Shown here: piece by piece, positions 1 to 8,365 of the stretch | Layout of the letters: every line of letters starts with the position of its first letter | Numbering within the stretch: position 1 is the first letter of the stretch | Assembly: GCA_964518215.1 (NCBI GenBank) | Contig: CAZFFP010000006.1 | Coordinates: 14,600 to 78,599, forward strand | Direction: 5' to 3' | Source: CAYSGX01 sp964518215 | GTDB lineage: Bacteria > Bacteroidota > Bacteroidia > Chitinophagales > CAIOSU01 | DNA length: 64,000 nt | Made by a program: the position numbers and the translations under genes | Notes under the pieces: model-generated | The model's database searches: none | What the model saw: only the letters and a program-made list of their open reading frames with translations | What the model was told of the DNA's origin: nothing

Positions 1-360
1 GATAAGCAGATTTTCTACATCTACACCTAATTTCTGCGCATAGGCTTTATCGAAAGCATGCTCGGCATCAATAATAGCGGCAATACCGCCTTTCTTTTGC
101 GCTTCGGCAATGGCATGAATGGCAATAGTGGTTTTTCCGGAAGATTCAGGTCCGTAAATTTCAATGATTCTTCCTCTGGGAAAGCCACCAATACCCAGCG
201 CCATATCTAAGCCTAAGGAGCCGGTCGAAAACGATTCGGTTTGCACCACGCGCTCATCGCCTAATTTCATGATAGCGCCTTTGCCGTATATTTTTTCGAG
301 TTTGTCAACTGTAAGCTGCAGGGCTTTGAGTTTTTCTTTTTGGTCTTTAATTTCTGACAT
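1..360 (-). CDS. recA: RecA recombinase, N-terminal 120 codons (cut by window edge)
   Basis: RecA is the ATP-dependent strand-exchange protein of homologous recombination and the co-protease of the SOS response. The minus strand from the ATG at 358-360 reads without a stop to base 1. It starts MSEIKDQKEKLKALQLTVDK and continues with KIYGKGAIMKLGD and the Walker A loop GPESSGKTT, then IDAEHAFDKAYAQKLGVD, all hallmark RecA N-terminal sequence. The remainder of the usual roughly 340-residue protein lies beyond the left end of the window. nth lies 104 bp upstream on the same strand. No LexA-type operator was recognised upstream of the start. Confidence 0.97.
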   Translation of the reverse strand, partial: MSEIKDQKEKLKALQLTVDKLEKIYGKGAIMKLGDERVVQTESFSTGSLGLDMALGIGGFPRGRIIEIYGPESSGKTTIAIHAIAEAQKKGGIAAIIDAEHAFDKAYAQKLGVDVENLLI

Positions 361-464
361 AGGTTTTTGATTTTAGAATTTTAGAATGCAGAAGTCAAAT
401 TGCGATGTTTGTAGTAAAGAAATTTCAAAAGCTAAATAAAATCTCACTTCTGAAATCTGACTTC

Positions 465-1151
465 CTATTTCTGACTTCCGTTGCGTGAAGATAGTTTTTT
501 TGAAGGTTTTTTCTTCTCTTGTTGCTGAAAATATTTACAAACATTTTTTAATTCGCAGGAAGCACATTTGGGATTGCGCGCAATACACGTATAGCGCCCA
601 TGCAAAATAAGCCAGTGGTGTGCTTCGGGTATTATTTCCTTCGGAATATACTTGATCAATTGTTGTTCGGTTTGCAGAGGAGTTTTGGCGCTCTGCGTAA
701 GCCCGATGCGGGCAGAAACGCGATGTACATGAGTATCTACCGCCAAATTGGGTTGCTCGAATAATACAGAAGTAATGACGTGAGCGGTTTTTCTGCCAAC
801 GCCCGGCAGCTTCATTAATGCTTCTACAGTGGAAGGCACTTCGCCCAAATGTTGTTGCACCAACATTTCCGCCATACCCAGCAAGTGTTTGGTTTTGTTG
901 TTGGGATAGCTGATGCTGCGGATATAAGAAAATAATTCATCGAAATGACTTTTTGCTAATGCCTGTGGCGTTGGAAATCGCTCGAACAAGGCGGGTGTAA
1001 CCATGTTCACCCGCTTATCGGTGCATTGTGCCGATAGAATGACCGACACCAACAATTCGTATGGATTATTATGATGCAATTCGGTTTCTGCCTGCGGAAA
1101 TTTTTTAGAAAGTATTTCTAAAACCGTATCGAACAATTCTTTTTTACGCAT
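465..1151 (-). CDS. nth: Endonuclease III (DNA glycosylase/AP lyase)
   Basis: Base-excision repair enzyme that removes oxidised pyrimidines and cleaves the abasic site. At 228 residues it is close to the family's usual length plus a basic C-terminal tail of about 20 residues. The helix-hairpin-helix LPGVGRKTAH carries the catalytic lysine (K121), and the catalytic aspartate is D139 in AVDTHVHR. The C-terminal [4Fe-4S] site is complete: C189, C196, C199 and C205 with spacing C-x6-C-x2-C-x5-C. The ATG at 1151 is preceded by only 4 nt and then by an exact TAnnTTTG box (TAGCTTTG, 1156-1163 on the complement), so the message may be nearly leaderless. recA follows 104 bp downstream on the same strand. 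Confidence 0.97.
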   Translation of the reverse strand: MRKKELFDTVLEILSKKFPQAETELHHNNPYELLVSVILSAQCTDKRVNMVTPALFERFPTPQALAKSHFDELFSYIRSISYPNNKTKHLLGMAEMLVQQHLGEVPSTVEALMKLPGVGRKTAHVITSVLFEQPNLAVDTHVHRVSARIGLTQSAKTPLQTEQQLIKYIPKEIIPEAHHWLILHGRYTCIARNPKCASCELKNVCKYFQQQEKKKPSKKLSSRNGSQK

Positions 1152-1369
1152 GAGGCAAAGCTAATATAGCAAGAGTTATGAATTATTTCTTGCAAGCAAT
1201 AATTATTTTAGTATTGTGGTAATCTGAACTTACCTCGCCTCCGATACTGTTTCAAAAGTCTGAAAATATCATTCTGAATTTTCCTGCTGCGTAAAAAACA
1301 GGGACACCATATCGAAGGATAAAAGCATTTGTAACTGCCTGACTAAGTATGTATTAAGTTTTAATTTTC

Positions 1370-1411
1370 TTTTAAAAATAAAAACCCTTACAGTATTAAA
1401 CTATAAGGGTT
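1370..1411 (-). terminator. Rho-independent terminator of tRNA-Cys
   Basis: An 8-bp stem AACCCTTA/TAAGGGTT (1383-1390 with 1404-1411) has an inner AGT/ACT pairing. On the minus strand it is followed by TTTTTATTTTT (complement of about 1370-1382). It lies 12 bp past the 3' end of the minus-strand tRNA. Confidence 0.8.
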
Positions 1412-1422
1412 GAATTCTTTTG

Positions 1423-1493
1423 AGGTCGGAAGCGGATTCGAACCGCTGTAGCAGCTTTTGCAGAGCTGAGCCTAACCACTCGGCCATCCGACC
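1423..1493 (-). tRNA. tRNA-Cys (anticodon GCA)
   Basis: On the minus strand the sequence folds as a full 71-nt cloverleaf. The acceptor GGTCGGA pairs with TCCGACC, the discriminator base is U (as expected for Cys), the T-loop is TTCGAAT, and the anticodon stem CAGCT/AGCTG encloses the loop CTGCAAA with anticodon GCA. A terminator follows immediately on the same strand. Confidence 0.97.
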
Positions 1494-1633
1494 GTTTAAG
1501 TCAATCGCAAAAGTATGATTTTTTGGCGGGTTTTAAAATTTATGATTTTGCGCAGCCTTTAACTATGATGAAAGTTCTTGCATTTAGAAAATTTCAGCAT
1601 CAAGCAAAAAATGCTGACTTTTGTTCGCTGTTA

Positions 1634-1710
1634 TTTTGAGATGCAGCATAGTTTAAATACACGTTACCTTTTAAAGGAAGTGATCGCGGGTTCGAATCCT
1701 GCCACCCCAA
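1634..1710 (+). pseudogene. Decayed tRNA-like sequence (intact 3' half only)
   Basis: Bases 1686-1710 give a proper T-arm (GCGGG/CCTGC around TTCGAAT), a 3' acceptor strand CACCCCA and an A discriminator. The 5' half does not fit: the expected acceptor TGGGGTG is TTTTGAG, the D-stem does not pair, and the anticodon stem TTACC/GGAAG has an A-A mismatch around the loop TTTTAAA. The formal anticodon would be UUA. A minus-strand reading through it gives the peptide GWQDSNPRS, a familiar artefact of translating tRNA genes. It is either a dead tRNA or the 3' scar of a tRNA once used as an integration site; I infer it is not functional. Confidence 0.5.
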
Positions 1711-1770
1711 TATATTATACTCTTGGTTGCCGATATTTCTAATTTTTGATTGCCCAGTAATTTTATAGCA

Positions 1771-2577
1771 ATGATTGAAAAATTCATCACCTTCCAAAAT
1801 ACCGTTTGCAGGTATTTTATATCGGGCAGCGGCAAACCCCTGATGCTGGTTCATGGATTTTGTGGAGAAGCAATGGTGTGGAAACAACTGATGGATTGGC
1901 TTCCGAAAAAATACCAAATCATTGTCCCCGATTTGCCGGGCTATGGAAATTCCGGATTCAATATTGAGCCTGAAAATGTCTCGATAGAATTTTATGCCGA
2001 ATATTTGAACGAAATACTTCAGCAAGAGAAAATTGAAAGCATTCATTTGGTGGGGCATTCCATGGGCGGATACACCGCATTGGCATTTGCAGAAAAATTT
2101 CCCGGAAAAACGTCTAAGTTGTGTTTTTTTCATTCGCATCCTTATGCAGACGATGAAGAAAAGAAAACAGGCAGAAAAAAAGTGATTCAGTTTATCGAAA
2201 AAAATGGCTCGGAATTATTTGTAAATGAATTGTACAGCACTTTATTTGCTCCCGCATTTTATGATAAAAATCCGGCACAAGTGGCTGCAATAAAAAAGCA
2301 AGCGGCAAAGTATTCTCCACTATCGCTCATTGGGTCATGTTATGCAATGATAAACAGAAAAGACCGCAGCGCCATCATGAAACAACTCGATGTTCCCGTG
2401 CTGCTCATTATAGGCAAACAGGATAATGCTATTCCTTATCAATGGAGTCTCCAAATGTGTTCTTTGGCTCCTGTTTCTGAAATACATTTGCTCGATGATA
2501 CAGGACACATGGGCATGCTCGAAGACACTGAAAAATGTGCTGCAATCATCCATCGTTTTTTAGAAACCGAATTTTAA
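1771..2577 (+). CDS. Alpha/beta-fold hydrolase
   Basis: A 268-residue serine hydrolase of the alpha/beta-fold superfamily; the substrate cannot be read from sequence. Visible features are the oxyanion strand LMLVHGF (residues 24-30), the nucleophile elbow GHSMGG with S97, the acid GKQDNAIP with D218, and the catalytic H246 in DTGHMG. These complete a Ser-Asp-His triad. There is no signal peptide, so it is probably cytoplasmic. I chose the ATG at 1771 over a TTG seven codons upstream at 1750, which would start inside sequence next to the tRNA remnant. The next gene starts 22 bp downstream on the same strand and may be co-transcribed. Esterase, C-C hydrolase or lactonase activity are all possible. 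Confidence 0.9.
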   Translation: MIEKFITFQNTVCRYFISGSGKPLMLVHGFCGEAMVWKQLMDWLPKKYQIIVPDLPGYGNSGFNIEPENVSIEFYAEYLNEILQQEKIESIHLVGHSMGGYTALAFAEKFPGKTSKLCFFHSHPYADDEEKKTGRKKVIQFIEKNGSELFVNELYSTLFAPAFYDKNPAQVAAIKKQAAKYSPLSLIGSCYAMINRKDRSAIMKQLDVPVLLIIGKQDNAIPYQWSLQMCSLAPVSEIHLLDDTGHMGMLEDTEKCAAIIHRFLETEF

Positions 2578-2599
2578 TAACTGAAATAAAACCAACCTT

Positions 2600-3211
2600 A
2601 TGAAAATATTTTGTGTAGGCAGAAATTATGCGCTTCATGCCCGCGAACTCAACAATGAAGTGCCCACCGAGCCGGTAATTTTTATGAAACCTGCTACTGC
2701 TTTGCTGAAAGATGGAGCCGATTTCTTTTATCCCGATTTTTCTTCTTCCATTCATTATGAATGTGAATTGGTATTGCGCATTTCGAAACACGGCAAACAT
2801 GTTCAGGAAAAATTTGCACATAAATATTTCGATGCCCTTACTGTTGGCATTGATTTTACCGCGCGCGATATTCAGGCAAAACTGAAAGACAAAGGCTTGC
2901 CTTGGGAAATTGCCAAAGCATTTGACGGCTCAGCCGTTGCAGGAAAATTTATTGATATAAGTAATTTTTCAAATTCGGATTCTATATTGTTTTCTTTGAA
3001 AAAAAATGGAGTATTGGTTCAGCAGGGCAACAGTGATGACATGATATTTTCGTTCAAAAGAATCATATCGTATGTTTCTTCATTTTTTACTTTGCAAAAA
3101 GGCGATTTAATTTATACCGGCACACCTGCCGGAGTTGGTGAAGTGCAAAAAGGCGATTTGCTCGAAGGCTTTATTCGCGAAGAAAAAGTAATGGAGTGTA
3201 ACGTAAAGTGA
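2600..3211 (+). CDS. Fumarylacetoacetate hydrolase (FAH) family protein
   Basis: A compact 203-residue member of the FAH superfamily, the single-domain type that includes acylpyruvases and oxaloacetate tautomerase/decarboxylase-like enzymes. It opens with MKIFCVGRNYALHARELNN, typical of the short forms. Metal ligands are visible as HYECEL (E54 and E56) and the acidic D85 in GIDFTARD. The closing motif YTGTPAGVG that lines the active site is present near residue 173. It follows the hydrolase by 22 bp and ends 8 bp before the convergent pseudokinase gene. The exact keto-acid substrate is unknown. Confidence 0.93.
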   Translation: MKIFCVGRNYALHARELNNEVPTEPVIFMKPATALLKDGADFFYPDFSSSIHYECELVLRISKHGKHVQEKFAHKYFDALTVGIDFTARDIQAKLKDKGLPWEIAKAFDGSAVAGKFIDISNFSNSDSILFSLKKNGVLVQQGNSDDMIFSFKRIISYVSSFFTLQKGDLIYTGTPAGVGEVQKGDLLEGFIREEKVMECNVK

Positions 3212-3219
3212 ATACTAAA

Positions 3220-4677
3220 TTACCACTGAGTCAGCGTGCCGCACTCGTCCACACAGTTGCCGTATTTATTAATGTAGTATGATTTACCGTTTTCCGACAC
3301 ATTGGCTATTCCGCTTTGAAATATTGATGCGCTGGTAAACTTCGGTTTCACTATCCAATTACCATTTACATCTATGAACCCCCAAAGTCCGTTGAATTTT
3401 ACCGTAGCTACACCTTCATGAAATTCATACACATCTTCAAACATGGGCGACACAATAATATTCCCATCAGGACCTTTGAACCCGTATAATCCATGTTGAT
3501 TCCTAAATACCGAATAATCTCTTTTAGATTTCTTCTTAACCGGTGTTATTTTCTGGGTTTCCTTTTTCCCGGCTTGATCGTTAGCCAATGCCATTTCTTT
3601 TTCAGAATTATTTGCAGGCAACTGAATGTTTGAAACCAATTCAGGCACATTGGAAGATTGTTGGGTTTCGGCAGTTATATTTTCTGAAATAGGCTGATGA
3701 TTTTTTCTCAAAAAAATCATCGAATAAACGGCTACGACACCCACCAATATTATTGCAAAAAATATCAGTTGTCTTTCCTGTCTTTTGGGGTTTTGATTTT
3801 GTGTTGTTGGTTCTGAAGCGGAAACAGGAGCGGCATGATTTGGTAAAGTTTCAGAAGCAGATGGCGGAACAGCAACAGTAGTAGTTGCTGCCTCCACTAC
3901 GATATTTTTTTCAGGAGAAAAAACACACAGCATTTCTACCGAAGGTCGTTCCTCCGGTTGAACGCTCATGCAGTCGGCAACAACTTTTTTAAATGCCGGG
4001 GAAAAGTCGCCATGAAGTCTTGGGACTTGCGCTCCTTTGAGCAAAGCAATGCCACCCAAGCCTTCCCACGGAAGACTTCCTGTGCATAATTGATGCATTA
4101 AAACGCCCAAAGCAAACACATCGCTCGAAGTTTCATAATGGGGTTGCTCATTCAGCATTTCGGGAGCCATGTATGGCAAATAAGCCTGCTGCTGTTCGGG
4201 AGAAATTTCACTTTGCCTTTTAAACGGTCCCAACACAAATTGCTGCTGAACAATAAAAATATTGGCAGGATAAATATTTCGGTGCAAAACTTTTTCATGA
4301 TGCAAAGCCGCCAAACCCGATGCAAGCGATTGCATGATTTGAACCGCTTCAGCTTCTGAAAATTTCTTTTCCTGTTGTATGAATGTTTTTAACGAGCCAC
4401 CATCGGCATGTGGAAACACCATGTAGGAATAGCCCTGCCATTCGTCATAATGCAAAGGGGTCAATAAATGCGGATGCCTGATTTGCGACAGCAATAAATA
4501 TTCCTTGAGTAGTTGCGATGCGGCAAAAGCATCGTTGGCTTCAGCGCAAAGTTTAATGGTATGCACCGACTTTGTTTTTACATCTTCCGCTTTCCACGAT
4601 TCCGACATATCGGTAGTGCCCGCACGTTGCAGCAATTTGTAGCGTTCTGCAAAAAGAGTGTTGGATGTCAGCGACAT
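3220..4677 (-). CDS. Membrane-anchored pseudokinase with WG-repeat domain
   Basis: A 485-residue protein with a Ser/Thr-kinase-like domain (about 12-255), a Ser/Thr/Pro/Ala/Gln-rich linker, one transmembrane helix (about 304-323), a Lys-rich stretch and C-terminal WG (KWG) repeats (about 390-476, for example GLWGFIDVNGNWIVKPKF). The fold landmarks are kept: beta-3 lysine K42, helix-C glutamate E59, N139 of the catalytic loop, APE at 171-173, D186 and R244. The catalytic residues are not: HRD is HRN (N134), DFG is replaced by LGP (149-151), and the glycine loop is eroded (RAGTTDMSES). I infer a pseudokinase with the kinase-like domain in the cytoplasm and the WG repeats in the periplasm, acting as a scaffold or sensor rather than an active kinase. 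The ATG is preceded by TAACTTTG (4686-4693 on the complement), a match to the TAnnTTTG promoter box. Confidence 0.88.
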   Translation of the reverse strand: MSLTSNTLFAERYKLLQRAGTTDMSESWKAEDVKTKSVHTIKLCAEANDAFAASQLLKEYLLLSQIRHPHLLTPLHYDEWQGYSYMVFPHADGGSLKTFIQQEKKFSEAEAVQIMQSLASGLAALHHEKVLHRNIYPANIFIVQQQFVLGPFKRQSEISPEQQQAYLPYMAPEMLNEQPHYETSSDVFALGVLMHQLCTGSLPWEGLGGIALLKGAQVPRLHGDFSPAFKKVVADCMSVQPEERPSVEMLCVFSPEKNIVVEAATTTVAVPPSASETLPNHAAPVSASEPTTQNQNPKRQERQLIFFAIILVGVVAVYSMIFLRKNHQPISENITAETQQSSNVPELVSNIQLPANNSEKEMALANDQAGKKETQKITPVKKKSKRDYSVFRNQHGLYGFKGPDGNIIVSPMFEDVYEFHEGVATVKFNGLWGFIDVNGNWIVKPKFTSASIFQSGIANVSENGKSYYINKYGNCVDECGTLTQW

Positions 4678-4847
4678 AATGGGTTCAAAGTTACCGATGA
4701 ATCAACCGAGTTTCTTTTGTTGAAATAAATGAAAGCTAACAATATTAAAAGGTTTGTCCATAAATGTAGAATAAAATTACGAACTGAATTAAATTCATTT
4801 TCAACCAAAATTGTAAACCATTATTCAATGTCTAATTTTGCTTAACA

Positions 4848-5804
4848 TTGAAAAAAGGCACCGACATAGCATTAGCCAAACAGTTTTTAGCTGCGGGCGA
4901 ATTAGTGGCAATTCCAACTGAAACAGTATATGGATTAGCCGCTAACGGATTCAATACCGATGCTGTATTAAAAATATACAAAGCGAAAAATCGTCCGGCA
5001 TTCAATCCGTTGATTTTACATGTGGCAGACGTTGAAGCAGCCGCACCTCTCACGAAAATATTTTCTGAAAAAGCGAAAATATTAGCGCAAAAATTTTGGC
5101 CCGGACCACTCACATTAGTATTGCCCAAAAGCGATTTAGTTCCCGATATTGTTACTGCCGGCAACGATACGGTTGCCATCCGAGTGCCTAATCATGACCT
5201 TACATTGGAATTATTGAAAACGCTCCACTTTCCATTGGCTGCGCCAAGCGCCAATCCCTCCGGATATATCAGCCCTACCGAAGCCGACCATGTATTACAG
5301 CAATTAGGCGAAGAAGTTCAATATGTTTTAGATGGCGGAAAATGTTCTGTGGGCATTGAATCTACCATTGTAAAAGTAGCGGACGATAAAGTTTTTATTC
5401 TTCGTTTGGGGGGCTTGTCGTTGGAAAAAATAGAAGCAGTAGTGGGCAAAACAGAAACAATTATAAATACTGAAATCACCGAAGCCCCCGGAATGCTTGT
5501 TTCACATTATGCTCCCAAAGCCAAAGTGATTATAGGCAACATTGCTTCAAACATTGCAAAATATCGGGGCAATAAAATCGGAGTATTGTCTTTTGCAAAA
5601 GGCATTTTGTCTGACGATATAGTTTGCACCATAGACCTTTCGCCTAAAGGCGATACTGATGAGGCTGCCAGAAATATTTTTGCTTACCTGCGCAAATTAG
5701 ATGAGCGCCATTTGGATATTATCCTTACTGAATTTATTCCGAATGAAGGCCTGGGAAGAGCAGTGAACGACCGACTGCAAAGGGCTGCTGCGGAGCGAAG
5801 TTGA
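4848..5804 (+). CDS. Threonylcarbamoyl-AMP synthase, Sua5 type
   Basis: Makes threonylcarbamoyl-AMP from threonine, bicarbonate and ATP for the t6A37 modification of ANN-decoding tRNAs. The N-terminal YrdC domain (about 1-195) shows VAIPTETVYGLAANG, KNRPAFNPLILHV, GPLTLVLPK and APSANPSG. The C-terminal Sua5 extension begins at EAPGMLVSHYAPKAKV, so this is the two-domain form (318 residues) rather than short TsaC. The frame is closed by a TAA at 4833-4835 and has no ATG before the conserved domain, so initiation must be at the TTG at 4848 (MKKGTDIALAK). The next gene lies 29 bp downstream on the same strand. Confidence 0.95.
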   Translation: MKKGTDIALAKQFLAAGELVAIPTETVYGLAANGFNTDAVLKIYKAKNRPAFNPLILHVADVEAAAPLTKIFSEKAKILAQKFWPGPLTLVLPKSDLVPDIVTAGNDTVAIRVPNHDLTLELLKTLHFPLAAPSANPSGYISPTEADHVLQQLGEEVQYVLDGGKCSVGIESTIVKVADDKVFILRLGGLSLEKIEAVVGKTETIINTEITEAPGMLVSHYAPKAKVIIGNIASNIAKYRGNKIGVLSFAKGILSDDIVCTIDLSPKGDTDEAARNIFAYLRKLDERHLDIILTEFIPNEGLGRAVNDRLQRAAAERS

Positions 5805-5833
5805 AGCAGGTGATTATCATTTAATTTCACATC

Positions 5834-6889
5834 ATGAAAATTCCCCGTCAGTTTCAGCAACAGGCCATCAGCAAAAAGAAAATTATTTATAAGGTTAAAA
5901 ATGATTTGAGAGCGTATCTCGAAGAGTTCAATCGCGAAATCAATTTGCCCGTGAGTTATGCCGACCTCAAAAATTTTCAGGGCAGTTTTGCTATTCACGA
6001 TAAAAAAGGCAACGATACTTTATGGGAAGCCGCCTTATACAATCCGGGCGATAAAGAATATCTGCACGATGGATTGAAACACATCTATTCTATTTTGAAA
6101 ACCGGTGGCGACACTTCTGTTCATAAACATCTGCATGTGGAACGGGTGGATTACTGCACCTTTGGAAATTCCAATCCTTTCCGTATCAAAATAGTCAACG
6201 ACTTTAACGATAATTACGATTACTTCTATATTAAACAGGCAGACGCTTCGCGCATTTATGGTTTGGAACTGGAACATATTCTTTCTCCTTCTCGCATCAA
6301 TTATTTTGTAGATGACTTTACGCTCATAGAAGAACATATTGCGGGCGTTCCGGGCGACCAGTTTATTCTTTTTCATTTGCAAAATCCCGAATTCAACAAA
6401 GTGCGGGTAGCCAAAGAATTTGTGAAATTTAACGAGCGTTGCTTTGTGCGCTTGTTGGGCGACATGCGCTCCTATAATTATGTATTTGATATCACTCCCG
6501 ATTTTGAAGAAGTGCAGTTTCGAATCCGCGCCATTGATTTCGACCAACAGAGTTATGAAGGCAAACGCACTTTATATCTGCCACAGTTTTTTAAAGAAAA
6601 CATTGCGTTGGTAGAGCTGACCTTAAGTCGCCTGAGCAAGGATAATATTGAACAATATCAAAAAGAAGAGCGCACATTAATTGCGCAGCGCAGCACCACT
6701 TCGCGCCACCGGCTGAACCATTTGCTCGATGTGATGAGCCAAGATGAAATTGCTCCGAAAGAAAAAGTATTGCAGTTGAGCCGTGAAATGAGCACGCATT
6801 ATAAGAATGATATTTTCAATACATGCAAATCAATGGGCGACATTGTAAGGCAAAGCTTGAAGTTGCTTACAGATACTTCAAAAAAGTAA
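5834..6889 (+). CDS. Uncharacterised protein with kinase-like motifs
   Basis: 351 residues, ATG at 5834, soluble, no signal peptide. I do not recognise it as a named family. Several segments resemble the landmarks of aminoglycoside-phosphotransferase/atypical-kinase folds in the right order: a strand ending in lysine (FYIKQAD, K134), an acidic helix (GLELEH, 143-148), a hinge-like LIEEHIAG (164-171), a catalytic-loop-like LLGDMRSYNYVF with D210 and N215, and a metal-site-like IRAIDFDQQ with D235 and D237. The N-terminal 130 residues contain a His-rich stretch (TSVHKHLHVERVDY). The kinase reading is inference from motif order only. It sits 29 bp after sua5 and may share its transcript. Confidence 0.75.
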   Translation: MKIPRQFQQQAISKKKIIYKVKNDLRAYLEEFNREINLPVSYADLKNFQGSFAIHDKKGNDTLWEAALYNPGDKEYLHDGLKHIYSILKTGGDTSVHKHLHVERVDYCTFGNSNPFRIKIVNDFNDNYDYFYIKQADASRIYGLELEHILSPSRINYFVDDFTLIEEHIAGVPGDQFILFHLQNPEFNKVRVAKEFVKFNERCFVRLLGDMRSYNYVFDITPDFEEVQFRIRAIDFDQQSYEGKRTLYLPQFFKENIALVELTLSRLSKDNIEQYQKEERTLIAQRSTTSRHRLNHLLDVMSQDEIAPKEKVLQLSREMSTHYKNDIFNTCKSMGDIVRQSLKLLTDTSKK

Positions 6890-6949
6890 AATTCTCATGG
6901 TGCTTTTGTTTAAAATCGCCTGTGTTTTCAAAAATACTTGAGTGGTTTG

Positions 6950-6980
6950 TTTCAGAATAACCGCACAAATGTTAGTTTTG
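6950..6980 (+). promoter_or_regulatory. Bacteroidota-type promoter of gltA
   Basis: An exact TAnnTTTG box (TAGTTTTG, 6973-6980) lies 43 nt before the gltA ATG. A TTTC at 6950-6953, exactly 19 bp upstream, fits the TTTG -33 element with one mismatch. Confidence 0.6.
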
Positions 6981-7023
6981 TGGGTATTCCATTCATTATA
7001 CAACAACCCATATTTTCAATATT

Positions 7024-8313
7024 ATGTCTGAAAAAGCAAAACTTCAATTAGGAGACAAAAGCTACGAACTCCCTGTTTTTACCGGAACGGAAAATGAACC
7101 TGCCATTGACATTTCCAAACTGCGCGACCAGTCCGGGTACGTTACATTGGATACCGGATACAAAAATACCGGAGCGACCAAAAGCGCCATCACTTTTTTA
7201 GATGGAGAGTTGGGTATTTTGCGCTATCGCGGTTATCCTATCGAACAGTTGGCAGAGCAATCAGACTTCATGGAAGTATCTTATTTGTTGTTGCATGGCG
7301 AATTGCCTACCAAAGAACAATACGACAACTTTTGCACTACTATTACCAGACATACTTTGGTGCATGAAGACATGAAAAAGATTTTCGATGCCTATCCCAC
7401 CAATTCTCACCCGATGGGAATTCTGATTGCTATGGTGTCTTCTTTGTCTTCATTTTATCCGCAGTCGTTAGACCCCAATCGTCCGACAGATAAAAAAATG
7501 CTAACCGTACATCGCCTTTTGGCTAAGATGCCCACATTAGTGGCAATGGTTATGAAGAAAGCCGTAGGACATCCGGTGAATTATCCTAAAAACAATTTAG
7601 ACTACGTTTCAAATTTTCTATACATGGCTTTCGGGCACGTTACCGAAGAATATGTAAACGACCCGGTGTTGGTAGATGCCATGAATAAATTATTGATTCT
7701 TCATGCCGACCACGAGCAAAACTGTTCTACTTCAACCGTTCGTTTGGTAGGCTCGTCTCAATCGAATCTTTACGCTTCTGTAGCTGCCGGTATTGCTGCG
7801 CTTTGGGGACCTTTGCATGGAGGAGCCAATCAGGAAGTTATTGAAATGCTCGAAGCCATTAAAGCCGATGGCGGCAATGTTCAGAAATTTATCGATAAGG
7901 CAAAATCTAAAGACGATCCATTCCGCCTGATGGGCTTTGGACACCGGGTTTACAAAAATTTCGACCCCCGTGCAAAAATTATCAAAACCGCCTGCGATAA
8001 TGTTTTAAATAAATTAGGCGTGAATGACCCGATTCTCGAAATTGCCAAAAAATTAGAAGAGGTAGCATTAAAAGACCCTTATTTTGTGGAAAGAAAATTA
8101 TACCCTAATGTAGATTTCTATTCGGGAATTATTTATCGCGCTATGGGCTTCCCCGTAGATATGTTTACGGTGCTGTTTGCTTTAGGTCGTTTACCCGGAT
8201 GGATTGCACAATGGAAAGAATTAGTTGAGCAAAATCAACCCATAGGTCGTCCACGCCAGATTTATACCGGACAAACCGAGCGACAATTTGTAGCGGTAGA
8301 TAAGAGAAAATAA
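7024..8313 (+). CDS. gltA: Citrate synthase (type II, hexameric form)
   Basis: Condenses oxaloacetate and acetyl-CoA, the entry step of the TCA cycle. At 429 residues, with the extra N-terminal beta domain (LQLGDKSYELPVFTGTE), it is the long type II form found in Gram-negative bacteria. The catalytic residues are all present: H265 in GPLHGGANQ, H307 in GFGHRVYKNFDPR and D365 in NVDFYSG. The ATG at 7024 is followed by MSEKAKLQLGDKSYEL, in register with the family. A promoter-like pair of boxes lies 43 nt upstream, suggesting a separate transcript from sua5 and its neighbour. Confidence 0.98.
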   Translation: MSEKAKLQLGDKSYELPVFTGTENEPAIDISKLRDQSGYVTLDTGYKNTGATKSAITFLDGELGILRYRGYPIEQLAEQSDFMEVSYLLLHGELPTKEQYDNFCTTITRHTLVHEDMKKIFDAYPTNSHPMGILIAMVSSLSSFYPQSLDPNRPTDKKMLTVHRLLAKMPTLVAMVMKKAVGHPVNYPKNNLDYVSNFLYMAFGHVTEEYVNDPVLVDAMNKLLILHADHEQNCSTSTVRLVGSSQSNLYASVAAGIAALWGPLHGGANQEVIEMLEAIKADGGNVQKFIDKAKSKDDPFRLMGFGHRVYKNFDPRAKIIKTACDNVLNKLGVNDPILEIAKKLEEVALKDPYFVERKLYPNVDFYSGIIYRAMGFPVDMFTVLFALGRLPGWIAQWKELVEQNQPIGRPRQIYTGQTERQFVAVDKRK

Positions 8314-8365
8314 TTTTTAGAAATATCATTCTTGAAGTTTGGATGCCTTATAAAAAATCAACTAA

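Noticed and set aside
1600..2139. 179-codon minus-strand reading frame
   Set aside because: It crosses the tRNA remnant (giving the artefact peptide GWQDSNPRS) and overlaps the well-supported hydrolase gene on the other strand.
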